From contig NC_092567.1 in NCBI RefSeq assembly GCF_037975245.1, forward strand, positions 3,542,214 through 3,606,213: a DNA stretch of 64,000 nt, written 5' to 3'. This DNA comes from Apostichopus japonicus (lineage: Eukaryota; Echinodermata; Holothuroidea; Aspidochirotida; Stichopodidae). The notes beneath the pieces were generated by a model. The model was not told the origin of the DNA, did not search any database, and was given only the letters and a program-made list of their open reading frames with translations. The position numbers and the translations under genes were made by a program. Positions 37,185-50,173 of this stretch are shown in pieces (within the stretch, counting starts at the first letter, position 1; every line of letters starts with the position of its first letter).

Positions 37185-39605
37185 TTGGTCCGGCATAAAT
37201 ATGTTTAGGTTATGCAATTTGAACGTAATTTTCCAGTCTTAGTACTATACTGATATTTCCACTATCGAGAGAATAGGGCCCAATTTGGGGATACGGACGG
37301 CAATGAGGGGGTCAAAATGTATTCTGTTAGGGAGCCAGCGGTCGTATCTTTCAAAATCCAGTATGTTTGGTCCGGCATAAATATTTTCAGTCTATGCAAT
37401 TTGACTGTAATTAGCCAGTCTTAGTACTATACTGATATTACGACTATCGAGAGAATAGGGCCCTCTTTGGGCATACGGACGGCAATGAGGGGGTCAAAAT
37501 GTATTCTGTTAGGGAGCCAGGGGTCCTATCTTTCAAAATCCAGTATGTTTGGTCCGGCATAAATATTTTCAGTCTATGTAATTTGACTGTAATTAGCCAG
37601 TCTTAGTAAAATACTGATATTACGACTATCGAGAGAAAAGGGCCCTCTTTGGGCATACGGACGGCAATGAGGGGGTCAAAATCTTTCCTGATACGGGGCC
37701 GTGGAGATTATCTATGAAAATCCAGTATGTTTAGTCCGGCATAAATATGTTCAGTTAATGCAATTTGACTGTAATTAACTAGTCTTAGTACTATACTGAT
37801 ATTACGACTATCGAGAGAATAGGGCCCTTTTATGGGGATACGGACGGCAATGAGGGGGTCAAAGTGTATTCTGTGAGGGAGCCAGAGGTCGTATCTATGA
37901 AACTCCAGTATGTTTGGTCCGGCATAAATATGTTCAGTCTATGCAATTTGACTATAATTAGACAGTGTTATTACAATACTGATATTACGACTATCCAGAG
38001 AATAGGGCCCTCTTTGGGCATACGGACGGCAATGAGAGGGTGAAGATGTGTCCTGATACGGGGCCAGGGTTCGCATCTATCAAAATCCAGTACGTTTGGT
38101 CCGGCATAAATATGTTAAGGTTATGCAATTTGACTGTAATCGGCCAGTCTTAGTACAATACTGATATTACGACTATCGAGAGAATAGGGCCCTCTTTGGG
38201 CATACGGACGGCAATGAGGGGGTAAAAATGTATTCTGTTAGGGAGCCAGTGGTCGTATCTATCAAAATCCAGTATGTTTGGTCCGGAATAAATATTTTCA
38301 GTCTATGTAATTTGACTGTAATTAGCCAGTCTTAGTACAATACTGATATTACGACTATCGAGAGAAAAGGGCCCTCTTTGGGCATACGGACGGCAATGAG
38401 GGGGTCAAAATCTTTCCTGATACGGGGCCGTGGAGATTATCTATGAAAATCCAGTATGTTTAGTCCGGCATAAATATGTTCAGTTAATGCAATTTGACTG
38501 TAATTAACTAGTCTTAGTACTATACTGATATTACGACTATCGAGAGTATAGGGCCCTTTTATGGGGATACGGACGGCAATGAGGGGGTCAAAATGTATTC
38601 TGTTAGGGAGCCAGAGGTCGTATCTATCAAAATCCAGTATGTTTGGTCCGGCATAAATATGTTCAGATTATGCCATTTGACTATAATTAGACAGTCTTAT
38701 TACAATACTGATATTACGACTATCCAGAGAATAGGGCCCTCTTTGGGCATACGGACGGCAATGAGAGGGTGAAGATGTGTCCTGATACGGGGCCAGGGGT
38801 CGCATCTATCAAAATCCAGTACGTTTGGTCCGGCATAAATATGTTTAGGTTATGCAATTTGACTGTAATCGGCCAGTCTTAGTACAATACTATTATTACG
38901 ACTATCGAGAGAATAGGGCCCTCTTTGGGCATACGGACGGCAATGAGGGGGTAAAAATGTATTCTGTTAGGGAGTCAGTGGTCGTATCTATCAAAATCCA
39001 GTATGTTTGGTCCGGCATAAATATTTTCAGTCTATGTAATTTGACTGTAATTAGCCAGTCTTAGTACAATACTGATATTACGACTATCGAGAGAAAAGGG
39101 CCCTCTTTGGGCATACGGACGGCAATGAGGGGGTCAAAATCATTCCTGATACGGGGCCGTAGAGATTATCTATGAAAATCCAGTATGTTTAGTCCGGCAT
39201 AAATATGTTCAGTTAATGCAATTTGACTGTAATTAACTAGTCTTAGTACTATACTGATATTACGACTATCGAGAGAATAGGGCCCTTTTATGGGGATACG
39301 GACGGCAATGAGGGGGTCAAAGTGTATTCTGTGAGGGAGCCAGAGGTCGTATCTATGAAAATCCAGTATGTTTGGTCCGGCATAAATATGTTCAGTCTAT
39401 GCAATTTGACTATAATTAGACAGTGTTATTACAATACTGATATTACGACTATCCAGAGAATAGGGCCCTCTTTGGGCATAAGGACGGCAATGAGAGGGTG
39501 AAGATGTGTCCTGATACGGGGCCAGGGGTCGCATCTATCAAAATCCAGTATGTTTGATCCGGCATAAATATGTTTAGGTTATAAGCAATTTGGCTGTAAT
39601 CGGCC
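37185..39605 (-). repeat. ~182-bp satellite array, right arm of the foldback, with 730-bp higher-order repeat
   Basis: About 14 units in the orientation opposite to the left arm. Four unit types alternate in the order A, B, A', C, recognisable by the text after the GAGGGGGTC block: GTTAGGGAGCCAG (A), GATACGGGGCCGTGGAG (B), GAGGGAGCCAGAGG or a variant of it (A'), GATACGGGGCCAGGG (C). A occurs at about 37503, 38232 and 38961; B at 37684, 38414 and 39144; C at 38050, 38779 and 39509. The spacing is 729-730 bp, so three higher-order copies are present. Confidence 0.95.
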
Positions 39606-40207
39606 ATGTATGCATACACAAAAGTTCAATTACCTAAAAATATATTAAATACAAATTTGGCGTTTTTTTTTGGTCTCAATTTGACCGACAATGTATCCGG
39701 AAAACTGGCAACCCTGCTTCAACCAAATATCCTGCCAGCAGAATATCCTGCTAACTTCAGGTGGGTGCGGTTAGGTAGGCAATGTGTATTTTATTACGCA
39801 GTGGCCAACTGTAGGCTTGTAATAGGCTATAAGCTAAATTTAGCTAATTGCATCTGCCAAACTAAGTAAGTAGTTGAATCAGTAGGCATGAATGTTACTA
39901 CGATTACAATCGAGTTAACAGAGCTGACGAGTATTCAATATCAAAAGAGCACTGACAAAATACCATGCTAAAAAAACCACAGTTTAAAAAAGAAAAATCG
40001 ACACTGTGGTCGCTCCCCTGCTCCCCCTGGCTACGTCCCTGACCCATGCCCCCCCCCCAAAAAAAATCTCCCATCTCCATTTTATACGCTCATTTCAAAG
40101 AAAGTGAATGACTTGTAGATTTGAGGCCTAAGTTAGCGCTGAGTAAGCATCGTACATGGAATGTGTAACATTCGGTCATTTTGCCCTGTTCTGAGTCACT
40201 GTGTACC

Positions 40208-41434
40208 CAGGGACGTCGCTAGAGGGGGTGGGGGTGTCTCACCCGCCCAACCTTGGTAAAACTGACGATAGTTGGAAAATTTCAGTGCCACAGTCGGAAT
40301 TTCCGACTGTGGCACTCTAATTTTTCCAACTGTTGCACTCTAATTTTCCGACTGTCGCACTCTCATTTTCACATATTCTTGTAATATGTGATTGACCTAA
40401 AATTTTCGGTCAAAATTGACCTTTGATCAGTGATATTTACCACGTTTTCCTTGTCACATTGAGAAATTGTATCTCACGATCCTTATACTCCACCATACAA
40501 AACTTCGTATGATTTTGAATACTCGACAAAAAAAAATTCTAATAGAACTAATAGAACGCCAGCTTCAATTCGGTTAATTTATGTATTAATTTTTCTATTG
40601 GTTGGGTTGACCCTGTTTGCTAGCTTCAGGTAAGTTCAGGATATACATTGTATGGTATACGATTAAAATACTCAATGTTAATCTACGGAAGCTTAAAAGT
40701 GCCATCAATAAGAAAAACTTTGCCCCATAAGTTGACATTTTTCAGTAAATTGTTTAGATAACAAGATAAAATCTTATCAGAAAAATGTTGGATTGCTCAG
40801 TTGCTTCAACTGAGCAATTAAAAAAAATTCTGAAAATGTTTAATTGAAAATTACTTATCATAGCCTATCTCGTCAATTGGACATTTTTCTGCAAAATGTT
40901 TCATTGACAACTTATCATATCTCGTCAACTCAACATTTTTCTGCAAAATGTTTAATTGTTCACTTCATTCTTAATGCTCAGTTGGAATGAAGTGCAAAAT
41001 TGAAAGTTTTTCATGTGAGTGATAAATAGCCCCCCCCCCTCCCCAAGAAAACAATATTAAGCGTGCTAGTAAAAAGCACTGTGTTTTTGGGTAATTCACT
41101 ATGTCGTCGAATATAATTTGTTGGAAAAAAAATCCCCTTTGTTACATAAACATAGCTTTTGTAGTTAGTCTATGCAGCCTAGAAGCAGATAACTTTACTC
41201 AGTTGCTAACTTGCTTAGCCAGAGTGATTAATAAGTTTGTGAAGTGAGGGCCTGTGTACAAACGTATCGAATTTTTTCTTTCGCGCTACGCGCGCGTTTC
41301 GGGGTAGGAGCGGGGGGGGGGGGGTTGTACAAGGCAGCAGTCGGAATTTTCTTGCTCCAAAACCCATCCAGTTGGAATTTCAGACACTACACCCACCCCC
41401 CCCCCCCAATAATCAGGCCTTAGCTACGTCCCTG
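40208..41434. mobile_element. hAT-type element, 1,227 bp, perfect 8-bp TSD
   Basis: The ends CAGGGACGTCGCTA and TAGCTACGTCCCTG are inverse with one mismatch. The perfect 8-bp TSD TGTGTACC flanks it (40200-40207 and 41435-41442). Just inside the left end is a perfect palindrome with 16-bp arms (40284-40316), built on GTCGGAATTTCCGAC, and GACTGT-GGCACTC-like words repeat after it. G and C runs lie inside the right half. No ORF of note. Confidence 0.9.
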
Positions 41435-41689
41435 TGTGTACCTGCAGTGGTAAAGTACACTTACTGTAAGTCAATGCAAACAGATATGCAATCGTCCTGT
41501 AATGTGTACTTGTAACTGGGATAAAAATCAGAATATATTTCACACTACTCATATTATTTATTTAACCTTCCGTCTCTCGATATTTACATAACAAACAGTT
41601 TACTATATCACTGATATAGTTATCTGTTGATACTTTGATCCTGTATGCATATACGTATGCAAACACGAAAATTCTATGTAATAACGAGG

Positions 41690-42020
41690 GGCTCCCTAAT
41701 TATAACATGGTGCTCTCTCGAAGACGGATGTCTAATTACAGTACAGAGCTCTGTATGTACCAGTATAGCAGGGAAATATCTCAGTGACAGCTCCCTAATT
41801 AAAGCTGGGAGCTCCCTCAAAGTAAGTTCTCTAATTATACCAGGGAGCTCTTCTCAGTGACAACTCCCTAATTATAGCAGGGAGTTCTATATGTAACAGC
41901 TACCTACTTATACCAGGGAGCTCTCTCAAAGTAAGCTCCCTAATTATAGCAGGGAGCTATTCTCAGTGACAGCTCCCTAATTATAGCAGGGAGCTCTATA
42001 TGTAACAGCTCCCTAATTAA
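41690..42020. repeat. Tandem array of short hairpin units (copy S1)
   Basis: About eight units of 36-39 bp, each with the core AGCTCCCTAATTATAGCAGG followed by GAGCT, in which AGCTCCCT pairs with AGGGAGCT. The linkers alternate between CTCAAAGTAAG, TCTCAGTGACA and TATATGTAACA types. The preceding ~120 bp (41521-41640) is also shared with the related array at 49085-49390. Confidence 0.85.
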
Positions 42021-42022
42021 GA

Positions 42023-43138
42023 TTAATTAATTGAAATTATTACATACACTCATAATATATTATGACAGATCAAGTTATACCGAAGAACTAAGTGACAGCT
42101 CCCTTTCTCTTCATTCCGTGACTGCAGTTCCTTGCAAGGTATGGAGCAACACAGACACTACATTGTATGTCCCGATAGTCATGTACTACAGCTCTCTGCA
42201 GGGGTCATAGACAGGTGCGTGCGCAGGATTTCAAAAGTGGAGGACACATTCAAACTTGCCCATTGATGGATTAAGTTAGGAACCTGAACCATTCCAAAAA
42301 GGACTAGATGCGAACCGAAGATTTCATAAATGAGAGGATGATGCCCCGTGGTCATTCAAGCCAACTATCACGTAGCGGGTCTAGGGTCCAACCACCCTCC
42401 CCACCCCCAATAAAAGTTTAGACGTCAATTGGTGCATTTTGAGGCGTATTTAGAATATAAATGTCATCCATATAAGTAGTTCTAAGCGCAAGGCTTTGCT
42501 AATAAATATTTCTTAAGGTTGAAAAAGAGAGAGGGATTACCCCGTAGTAGTGGTCTAATTATTCACCGGCTGAACGCCATAACAATTCCGTGAATGGCGA
42601 TGGGCGGTCGTCCACCCTCCCCCCCCCCCCTTTGGCTTGCCATATTGTTTGTAGAGTATATATCATACACAAGGGTTATCGTTAACTGTCGTTATTTAAT
42701 ATATTATAATAATAATAATAATGAACCGTACTTATATTGTTGACAATTGTTTACGACAGGTTTTCTTAGTTAGTATATTGCTTGCCTATACAAGCTATAT
42801 CATGTGGTCTGACCGAATGACGTCATATTTGCCTACTGTGTATGTAATGGGTCAAAATGCTGACTGGAAATTGAAGAAAACAATCGTCCCAACCTTAAAC
42901 TTAAATGACTTCTCACATCACTTTACAATAGCAAGCTTAAAAAACAGTCTATAGGTAGGGGGATTGCTAGGGTGTAATGGACCTTCCTTCAGAAGCAATC
43001 ACTCGATTTATAAAGGGATTTAATTGGTTTTCTTGGTGGTGTTCGACATAAATGGTACTGCTATGGTTGAATCTTTTTTCCTGATTAATAACAAATTTTA
43101 CTCTGCAGATCAAGGTATTTACGTTTTCTTTTTTTTAA
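42023..43138. other. Non-coding stretch, nothing recognised
   Basis: It contains a C run at about 42619-42630 and a short ATA trinucleotide repeat near 42706-42720. The frame at 42721-42954 (77 codons) shows no domain. No element with paired ends was found. Confidence 0.4.
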
Positions 43139-43508
43139 AGAATTCCTCAAGCGGCTGAGTGACCAATATATTAGTGAACTTTGTATGATGTATAGGGCCA
43201 GAGACTGTATGATTCGTTTCTGTCCATGACGTATACCCAACCATTCATAATTCATGTTCGCCTTTACATACAGAACATTTACGCACAAGGTAATTTAAAC
43301 CATAATTCACTGAAAATGTATTTATACCCTCTCATGTGTATGTATCTGGTTGATGATTATTCATGAGTTGCTGATTATATTGTTTACTATTTAATACTTA
43401 AAATCCTCTTTTTATTTGTTTTTCTTTGTTTTTCATTCCCATCCATTTTTCCGTTGTTCATATAATATACTTGTATAATAATGCTTTATATATAAAATTA
43501 TACATTGT
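43139..43508. repeat. Duplicated segment P, copy 2
   Basis: Related to 25350-25735 in the same order: GGCCAGAGACTGTAT, then CCAACCATTCATAATTCATG, a donor-like AAG/GTAATT near 43290, then GGTTGATGATTATTCATGAG. The TATA-like box of copy 1 reads GTATAGGG here and is weaker. Following DNA near 43945-44035 matches 26450-26526 (segment Q; TTCTATCTTTCCT and ACACGCAGTAGTTTA). Confidence 0.6.
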
Positions 43509-45957
43509 TTGACTCCAGCTGAACTTAAACGAGTAAGTTATTGTTGTTTTGTTGTTTTGTTTGTACATTGCATTTATACTTACACTATTACAGTAAGGAT
43601 GTTGTAGTACTACTCCGTATGTAAAGTACCTGTTAGAATTGTAATCTAAACCACGCTACCTATTAGTTTGGTATCTCGGTACATGTTATCACGAAGCAGT
43701 GTTTTGCTCCCAAATGTCTCAGAAAACAGTGTGTTAACTAACCCTCCTCTTCCCGGGGGGTCTGGAACGACTTGTCTGTTTGTTTGATGTTGTTAGTATT
43801 TACATACAATGCGCTAGTTGTACACAGTTTCCATATAGTAAAAAGTAAGCCTATATTTCACTCGATATACGATGAAAAACGTGACCCACTACATGGAGCC
43901 ACACATGGAGTCACATATGTAGTGGAATTACTATAGGGATGGGATGGTGATGGGGGCGTGATGGTTAAAGACGGTGCTTGTTCTATCTTTCCTCACATTC
44001 AGTGCATAGCCATGCACACGCAGTAGTTTAATATCATGGAATTGGATTGCGTTGAAGACAGAGTGTTCTTGTGACGTGAATTAGTATAATAACACAATTA
44101 AAGGTGATATTCGTTGTACCGACAGACCGAATACCTGCAGTGTCAAAGGGAGGTGTGTGAGTCGGAAGGGGCGACTGGAGGGAAGAAGAGGGAGGGGGTG
44201 CATTATCACACCTTCCTTTAGTTCACTTGTTAGATCAAGACATTCCTCAGTGTCGAGGACACCAGGTCCACTCATCTACGGTTGTAGGCTACTTTAAGGC
44301 ATCACTGAGTCATTCGGCTGGATCCTTTGTCAGCCAAACAATGCGAGGTAATCAAATGTTCCATTTTTAATGAAATTCATATTTTCAGCAAACGTTTGGT
44401 GACGACATTTCGAGATAATCGTGAAAACTTCATGACAAACGTTACGATTTCTATAAAGCGTGGAAGGTTGCGATATCAGTCTAAATTGTTCTATAAGAAA
44501 AATCAAATATCAGAAATAAAACCACAAAATGTCAACATGTAAAGTCGTTTTTGTTTTCGAAAATAATAGTCAAAAGTCGAGGTATAAGCAGGGTTAATTC
44601 GACCAAGAATGTTTAAAAAAAAATTCTGGGATCAATGTTCCTTCTGAGCAACCCTCAGATATTATATTGCGTACTTGGTAATAACAGTCGGAGCGGATGT
44701 TGACACCTGGTACAGATAAAACCAACATTAAAAAAGGAAACCTAGGCAATAATGTTTCATACTATAATGTTTATCTCTATTCCAGCTTCGATAATTTCAA
44801 TTTTCAAGGGGTGGCAGACAAATATTTGAGGGCCTATTGCCCTCTCCTATAGACCCTTCTGCCCTCCATTATGATACAAGATTAGTCTCTGTACAGAGTA
44901 AGTAAATCTTTGATTTTGTATTAACGTCATATTTGCGTATTGAGAGAGTAAAAGTACACCCGGTCCGGTTTTACACTGAAGTTCAGTTACTGCCCAGTGT
45001 ATATGACTGGGGGTGGCAGACAAATACTTGAGGGCCTATCCCCTCCCCTAGCTACCCCTCTGCTCCTGCCCTTCATTATGGTACAATATTACTTCAGTTG
45101 CTGTCCAGTGTATATGACTACTCTTGTAGAAAAGAGTTGCCTCCATAGCATTGTAACAAGAGCTCACTGAAACACGTCATTCACAGGACCTGAGACACTT
45201 GATAAAGATGCCTCGTTAAGCATCGGTCGTTGATTATCATTAGGCTTACGTCTAGAATGACTATATAAGCTGCTGTTATACGCTTGACATGAGCGAAAGA
45301 CTTGTGACTTGACTTGACAAACATTTGCTTGGTGAAGACACTGATAAACTCGGCTCCAAGAGTTCAGCTAACAGTAACATTTAGATCAATAACGTGTCAT
45401 CTATTGTAATTTGATGATACACTATTAAAGCAATATATGTTTTCAGTCGTATAAACAAGTGATTTCCGTAAAAAAAAAAAAAAAAAAAACGAAACGTGTT
45501 TCATTAGTGACATATCAGAACATGAGAAAATGGGACTTTTCAAATAACAGGGCTTCCCGTTCTTTAAATGTTGTTCGGTTTTGCTTCTTAATATGAATAT
45601 ACTTATTCTCGTACCTATCTTTCGTCAACATAAACTTACTTAACAAAGAAATGTTATTAATATTAACATATATTTTCCCATATACTGTAACCTACCTTTC
45701 CTATTTAGGAACTTGCTCGCCTACCGTTATCGCTATTTACTTGGTCTGTACCACAAACTAAAATTATAACGTACTTTGCTACCGTTGTATGACAGTCACT
45801 GTTTACACAACAAACAAACAAATATTACGATCTTAAGAAATTTTGCCCATGGCATCGTATAATTGTTTCATAGTTAGTTGATATTATCATTATTACGATA
45901 TATGACTATACTGTATATCTTTATAGATTGAAGATAAGATGATTCAGTTCCATTGCG
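43509..45957. other. Non-coding stretch with a local duplication and a 20-A run
   Basis: The block GGTGGCAGACAAATA plus ~80 bp occurs twice, at about 44810-44890 and 45008-45090, a local direct duplication. 45252-45262 holds a TATA-like CTATATAAG. 45424-45429 is ATTAAA and a run of 20 A ends at 45489, so a small transcription unit or retrocopy tail is conceivable. No ORF supports it. Confidence 0.4.
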
Positions 45958-45965
45958 TATTAAAT

Positions 45966-46391
45966 CAGTGTTTCCCTAACTTTATCCCCCCACAAACCTC
46001 CTGTGGATTTCAGAGTTGTCCACGAATCCCCAACTTTTTGAGACACGATCTGATTCATTATTATACTATGATACGCATCATAGTGCTTCGTAAAAGATCA
46101 AGTTAAAGTTCAGCTCTCTATCTTCAAGACGTACTGTCATGCGTACACCAACTTCACCAAAGTCATGCGGCCTGTTTCTGTTTCATAATTCAGTTATTTA
46201 TCACACTACTATTGCAATATATGCGTTTAGTATGAGAAAAGAGTTTGTCGATAGGTACGATTTTTGTACATTTACTAAATTATATGATATATCAGAATTT
46301 AGTTCAACAAAAAGTAATCTAGTTTTGACTTTCAGAGATATCTCACGAACCCCCTGGGATGGACTCAAGCACCCCAGTTAGGGAACCCCTG
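45966..46391. mobile_element. hAT-type MITE, 426 bp, perfect 8-bp TSD
   Basis: The left end CAGTGTTTCCCTAACT and right end AGTTAGGGAACCCCTG are inverse apart from two positions. The perfect 8-bp TSD TATTAAAT flanks it (45958-45965 and 46392-46399). The ends resemble the Charlie-like hAT group (CAGNGGTTCCCAAACT-type termini). The frame at 46139-46381 inside it is not a gene. Confidence 0.9.
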
Positions 46392-46399
46392 TATTAAAT

Positions 46400-48420
46400 C
46401 ATCTGGTTTAAAAAAGATGGATAACGAAGCTGCTTTTTTTCCCACTGTGAAAGGAGGAACATATTCTAGATGCGTCCCGATGATTTTTTAGGGCAGCTTT
46501 AAATGGCCATCAAGATAAACAAAAATTCCCTAATAAATTTGGCCTTTTCTAAAACAGATAGGCTAACAAAATATAATTCCGGAGCTAACAGCACCGATTA
46601 GTTTCATTCTGGTCATCTAAACGGCATATGTTACAGACTTGATACACCCAAGCAGCAAAAGCCACACACAAAGATGTCGTGTAAGGAAGGTAAATGTTAC
46701 AGCCAGTCTGCATATGTGATAAAATCTACAAATAACTAGAAAAACTGTTTACAAATACGTTTCATTGTAGTGCGCGGTGAAGGTGAAATTTAGTTAGTTG
46801 TAATTGATATTCAAAGGAGGGGTCTTTGTTACAGCAACCCTTTTGAAGTTATTTCGGTCACGGATAAGCCAGTTCGGCGCTTGGTCCTTTAACGTACAGT
46901 AGACCAATGATAGGCTATATTTATGAACAGAATTCTAGCTAGTATGCGCCTGCAATAAAAGCGAAGAAGTTATGACTAAAACCATCACAGATTAATCGGA
47001 CAACCACGCTCATTAACGGTTGTCATTAACAACATATATGCATGTTCCGGACGTCACAAAGAATACCCAGTCCTGGACACTGATTGGTCAACTTGAACAC
47101 CATGTTAACGTTACTGTATCCTCGTCATAGAAATTGAACTGAGGAAGAATGCTGACACAGTTTATCGCCGTTTGTTTAAGCAGTGAAGCCTTGAAAAAAG
47201 TGAGGGCGCTTTGAAGTGTTCGGAAAGAAGCCAGATAATTTGTAAGTCTTTCACATATGCATTGTGCATTCGACTTTGTAACTGAATTTTATTTTACCCA
47301 TTTTTTGAAAGAGTAGGTGTATTTTGAACAACAGAGACATGTTATGGCGACCAGAATAGAATGTATTATACTCCTGATTTAAGAACCAACTTTGACACCT
47401 TTTTTTGATCTCCTCTAATGACTCGAGTAAGTAGAGTGTCTGTGCAACTTTTAATGTCTGAAAAGTGTTAATTTCGGTATCTGAGAGACATATGGCAAAA
47501 ATTGTTCTTGCTTGTATTATTTTAGTGATCCACTCAAATAGTGTCATAGTTGTCCTGAAAAATGCCGTGAAAAAGCATTTCTCCGTCCTCCCCACTCCCT
47601 TTCCACACACAGTATACGCTATTCTGGCATGTGGATATACCGTTAGAGATCCAGTCTTAATGTTAATGAGGTGTAAACAATTTTTGTCATTAGGCTCTAG
47701 TCATATCGCATCCGAAAGGACAGCCGTGGCCGGTCTAGGGCCTAGGCTAACTATATCCAGGGTCCAGTGAATAACAATACAGCAACTGAGCAGACGACAC
47801 AAGTAAAGTAATTATATTCCTATGTTATTGCTTCTACTATCGCTTCCTAAGAATAACCTATGAAACTATGAAATACCACATATTTGTCACCCAAATGCGG
47901 CACAACGATATCACCATTTTGAATGAATTATGTCAACTTTATCACTTTAGTTATGTCAACGACGTAGTTTTGGTATTACGCGCCGGTACTGTCTTCCCGT
48001 ACAAGCAAAGCGCCACCAGTTGGGTGGGTGGCTTCAGTATATGTCGCATGACGTCATTCTCCCTACTTCAATTTCTATATGATCCTTGCCTAGTTAGCGA
48101 AATTGTACGAAATATACGGTGATTTACACCGAAGGCCTAATGTCAGATTAATCTAACAAATACAATGTAGAATTAGTCTATCATTGAACAAATGAAACAC
48201 CTTCCAGTGTATTAAAATATCCTTAGTCGATTTCCTGACCCTGGTTCATCATCATCCAAAACAAGTAATATACGCCATATAGGCCTACTTACAGAGCAGC
48301 TAGCTGTGGAAACTAACTATGACTGTGTAATATATACTACCAAGCCACTACGGGCTACCACTCTGCCTATAGATAATCACTCTGTAGTGATTACAATGGT
48401 ATAATGGACCTTCTGTCAGC
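46400..48420. other. Non-coding stretch, no supported gene
   Basis: Overlapping frames on both strands at 47251-47610 and 47465-47770 exclude each other. Neither shows a domain, although the plus-strand frame has a hydrophobic segment after an internal methionine. A donor-like AATTT/GTAAGTC lies near 47240. No element ends were recognised. Confidence 0.4.
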
Positions 48421-48720
48421 TACAGTATTTCTAACAATCCAGTGTTACCATCCTCCACTTTATAGGAAAACACAAATTTAACCTAATATGTCACAATTGT
48501 CAACAACAATGACACCAATAATGTTGAAACCAGACAAGCACTTTGAGGATCAGCAATTAGTAGAATAAAACATTACATAATTATAATTAAGAGCGGAGCA
48601 ACGATTGAGGAGTACGCAAAAATGAGTGATATCCCTAGATTTGGTCTCTGCAAATGCAACCTGTATACGAAATATAAGCATTTCTTTTGTACCTGCAGAG
48701 GTACACCTCAGTACACCTGA
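48421..48720. repeat. Duplicated segment R, copy 2
   Basis: Patches match 27855-28085 in the same orientation: CTAACAATCCAGTGTTACCA, AATGTTGAAA with AGACAAG, TAATTAAGAGCGGAG, ACGATTGAGG and CAGAGGTACAC. The divergence is considerable. A G run follows at about 48750-48763. Confidence 0.55.
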
Positions 48721-49084
48721 GCCAATACAGCATGACAAGTTGTCTACGTGGGGGGGGGGGGGGAGCAAGGAAGGGACTGATTGAAATTATTAACATATTT
48801 CACTTGTAACGGCGATACACATCTGAATATTGATGTTAAACTCAAACGTTTTTCACATTTTGTTTAATCGTGAAATTAAACTCACTTATATCACACAATT
48901 CACGGTATTTATTTAGCCTTCAAGAACCATATCAATCGATATTTACATAACAAACAAACACTTTACAATATCACTGATCAGCTGATATTGTTATCTGTTA
49001 ATACTTTGATCCTGTACAATGCTATATTCGCGTCTTCTATACTTCTACGCAGCAAAAACGAAACATTGATAATGACGGGGGCTT

Positions 49085-49390
49085 TGTGTAACACCAATTA
49101 CCTCTCTCCGTGACAGCTGCCTAATTATACCAGCGTGCACCCTTTGTGACGTCTGCCCAATTAATACAAGGGAACCCTTTTTGTGACATCTACTATTAAT
49201 ACCAGCTTCAGGGGTATACCAGGGAGCTCTATTTGTGACAGCTCATATTAATACTAAGGGGCTCTGTTTGTGACAGCTCCATAAGGGACTTCTCTCTGTG
49301 ACAGCTGGCTACTAATACCATGTAGCCCTCTCTGTGACCGCTCCCTAATAATACAAAGGAGCACTCTCTCTCCTTCTGTGACAGCTGTAT
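49085..49390. repeat. Tandem array of short hairpin units (copy S2)
   Basis: A more degenerate relative of 41690-42020, with about seven units built on GTGACAGCTCC-TAATA-CCAGGGAGC. The ~120 bp in front (48890-49015; TTTACATAACAAACA, ATCACTGAT, TTGATCCTGTA) matches 41521-41640, so array and leader were duplicated together. Confidence 0.75.
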
Positions 49391-49394
49391 ATAA

Positions 49395-50165
49395 TATACG
49401 CATGATGTAATGTTCCACATGTACCTAAGTATTTGCTCAAATATCAACCATACTAAATACTGCTAGTAATACTGTTGAGAAGATAACAGGCTACATATTT
49501 CATTACAAAGAATACACTTCGATCATTCACCTCGCTACCATACCATGTATTAACATACGATTCTTTTTCAATTTGAATTAGTAATGTCAGATGACCAGGA
49601 ATGATGATGATGTATTACTATATCGGTGACATCACTAATACGTCATCAACAACATATTTTAATGAATGCGTTACCATGCAATGTGTGAAATTATACTTTC
49701 TTAATTGGTGTACTTTTTTGGCCCTTTTAGTTCAATTATACAGTTTTATTTTGATAGAAGAACTGCCAAATGACTGTTTCGATCACCCCATTGTAAATTA
49801 TCGGTTACCGACCATGTATTGGTATTAATGATAACTGATGTTACATTTTAATTTGTTAATGGGGTAACCTAAATGATTAGACAATTTCCTCCAACATATA
49901 TGGCTTGTTGTTCCAGGTTCAATTCAATCATTCGAAGCATTTAACATTTATTTAAAGTCTTGGAAGACTAGCTAATTATTCTTAACGGAAGCATCTGAAA
50001 TTCCAAACATTAACACTACATGTGTTTATGTTGAAGTACATATGTTTAATATTCTCAAAACATCATCAGTTTGATTAGAGTTTTAGCGCAATTTGGCACA
50101 TGCAGAGATTATTCTGATCGGTTTAAATATATGACATCCTTTGCAATTATCCTCAATACACCACT
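49395..50165. other. Non-coding stretch, nothing recognised
   Basis: Short frames only (for example 49601-49828). No exon or element boundary was recognised. Confidence 0.4.
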
Positions 50166-50173
50166 GTATATTC

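Noticed and set aside
47251-47770. Two overlapping frames of 119 and 101 codons on opposite strands
   Set aside because: Mutually exclusive, no domain, no codon bias evident; the hydrophobic stretch in the plus-strand frame is not enough for a call.
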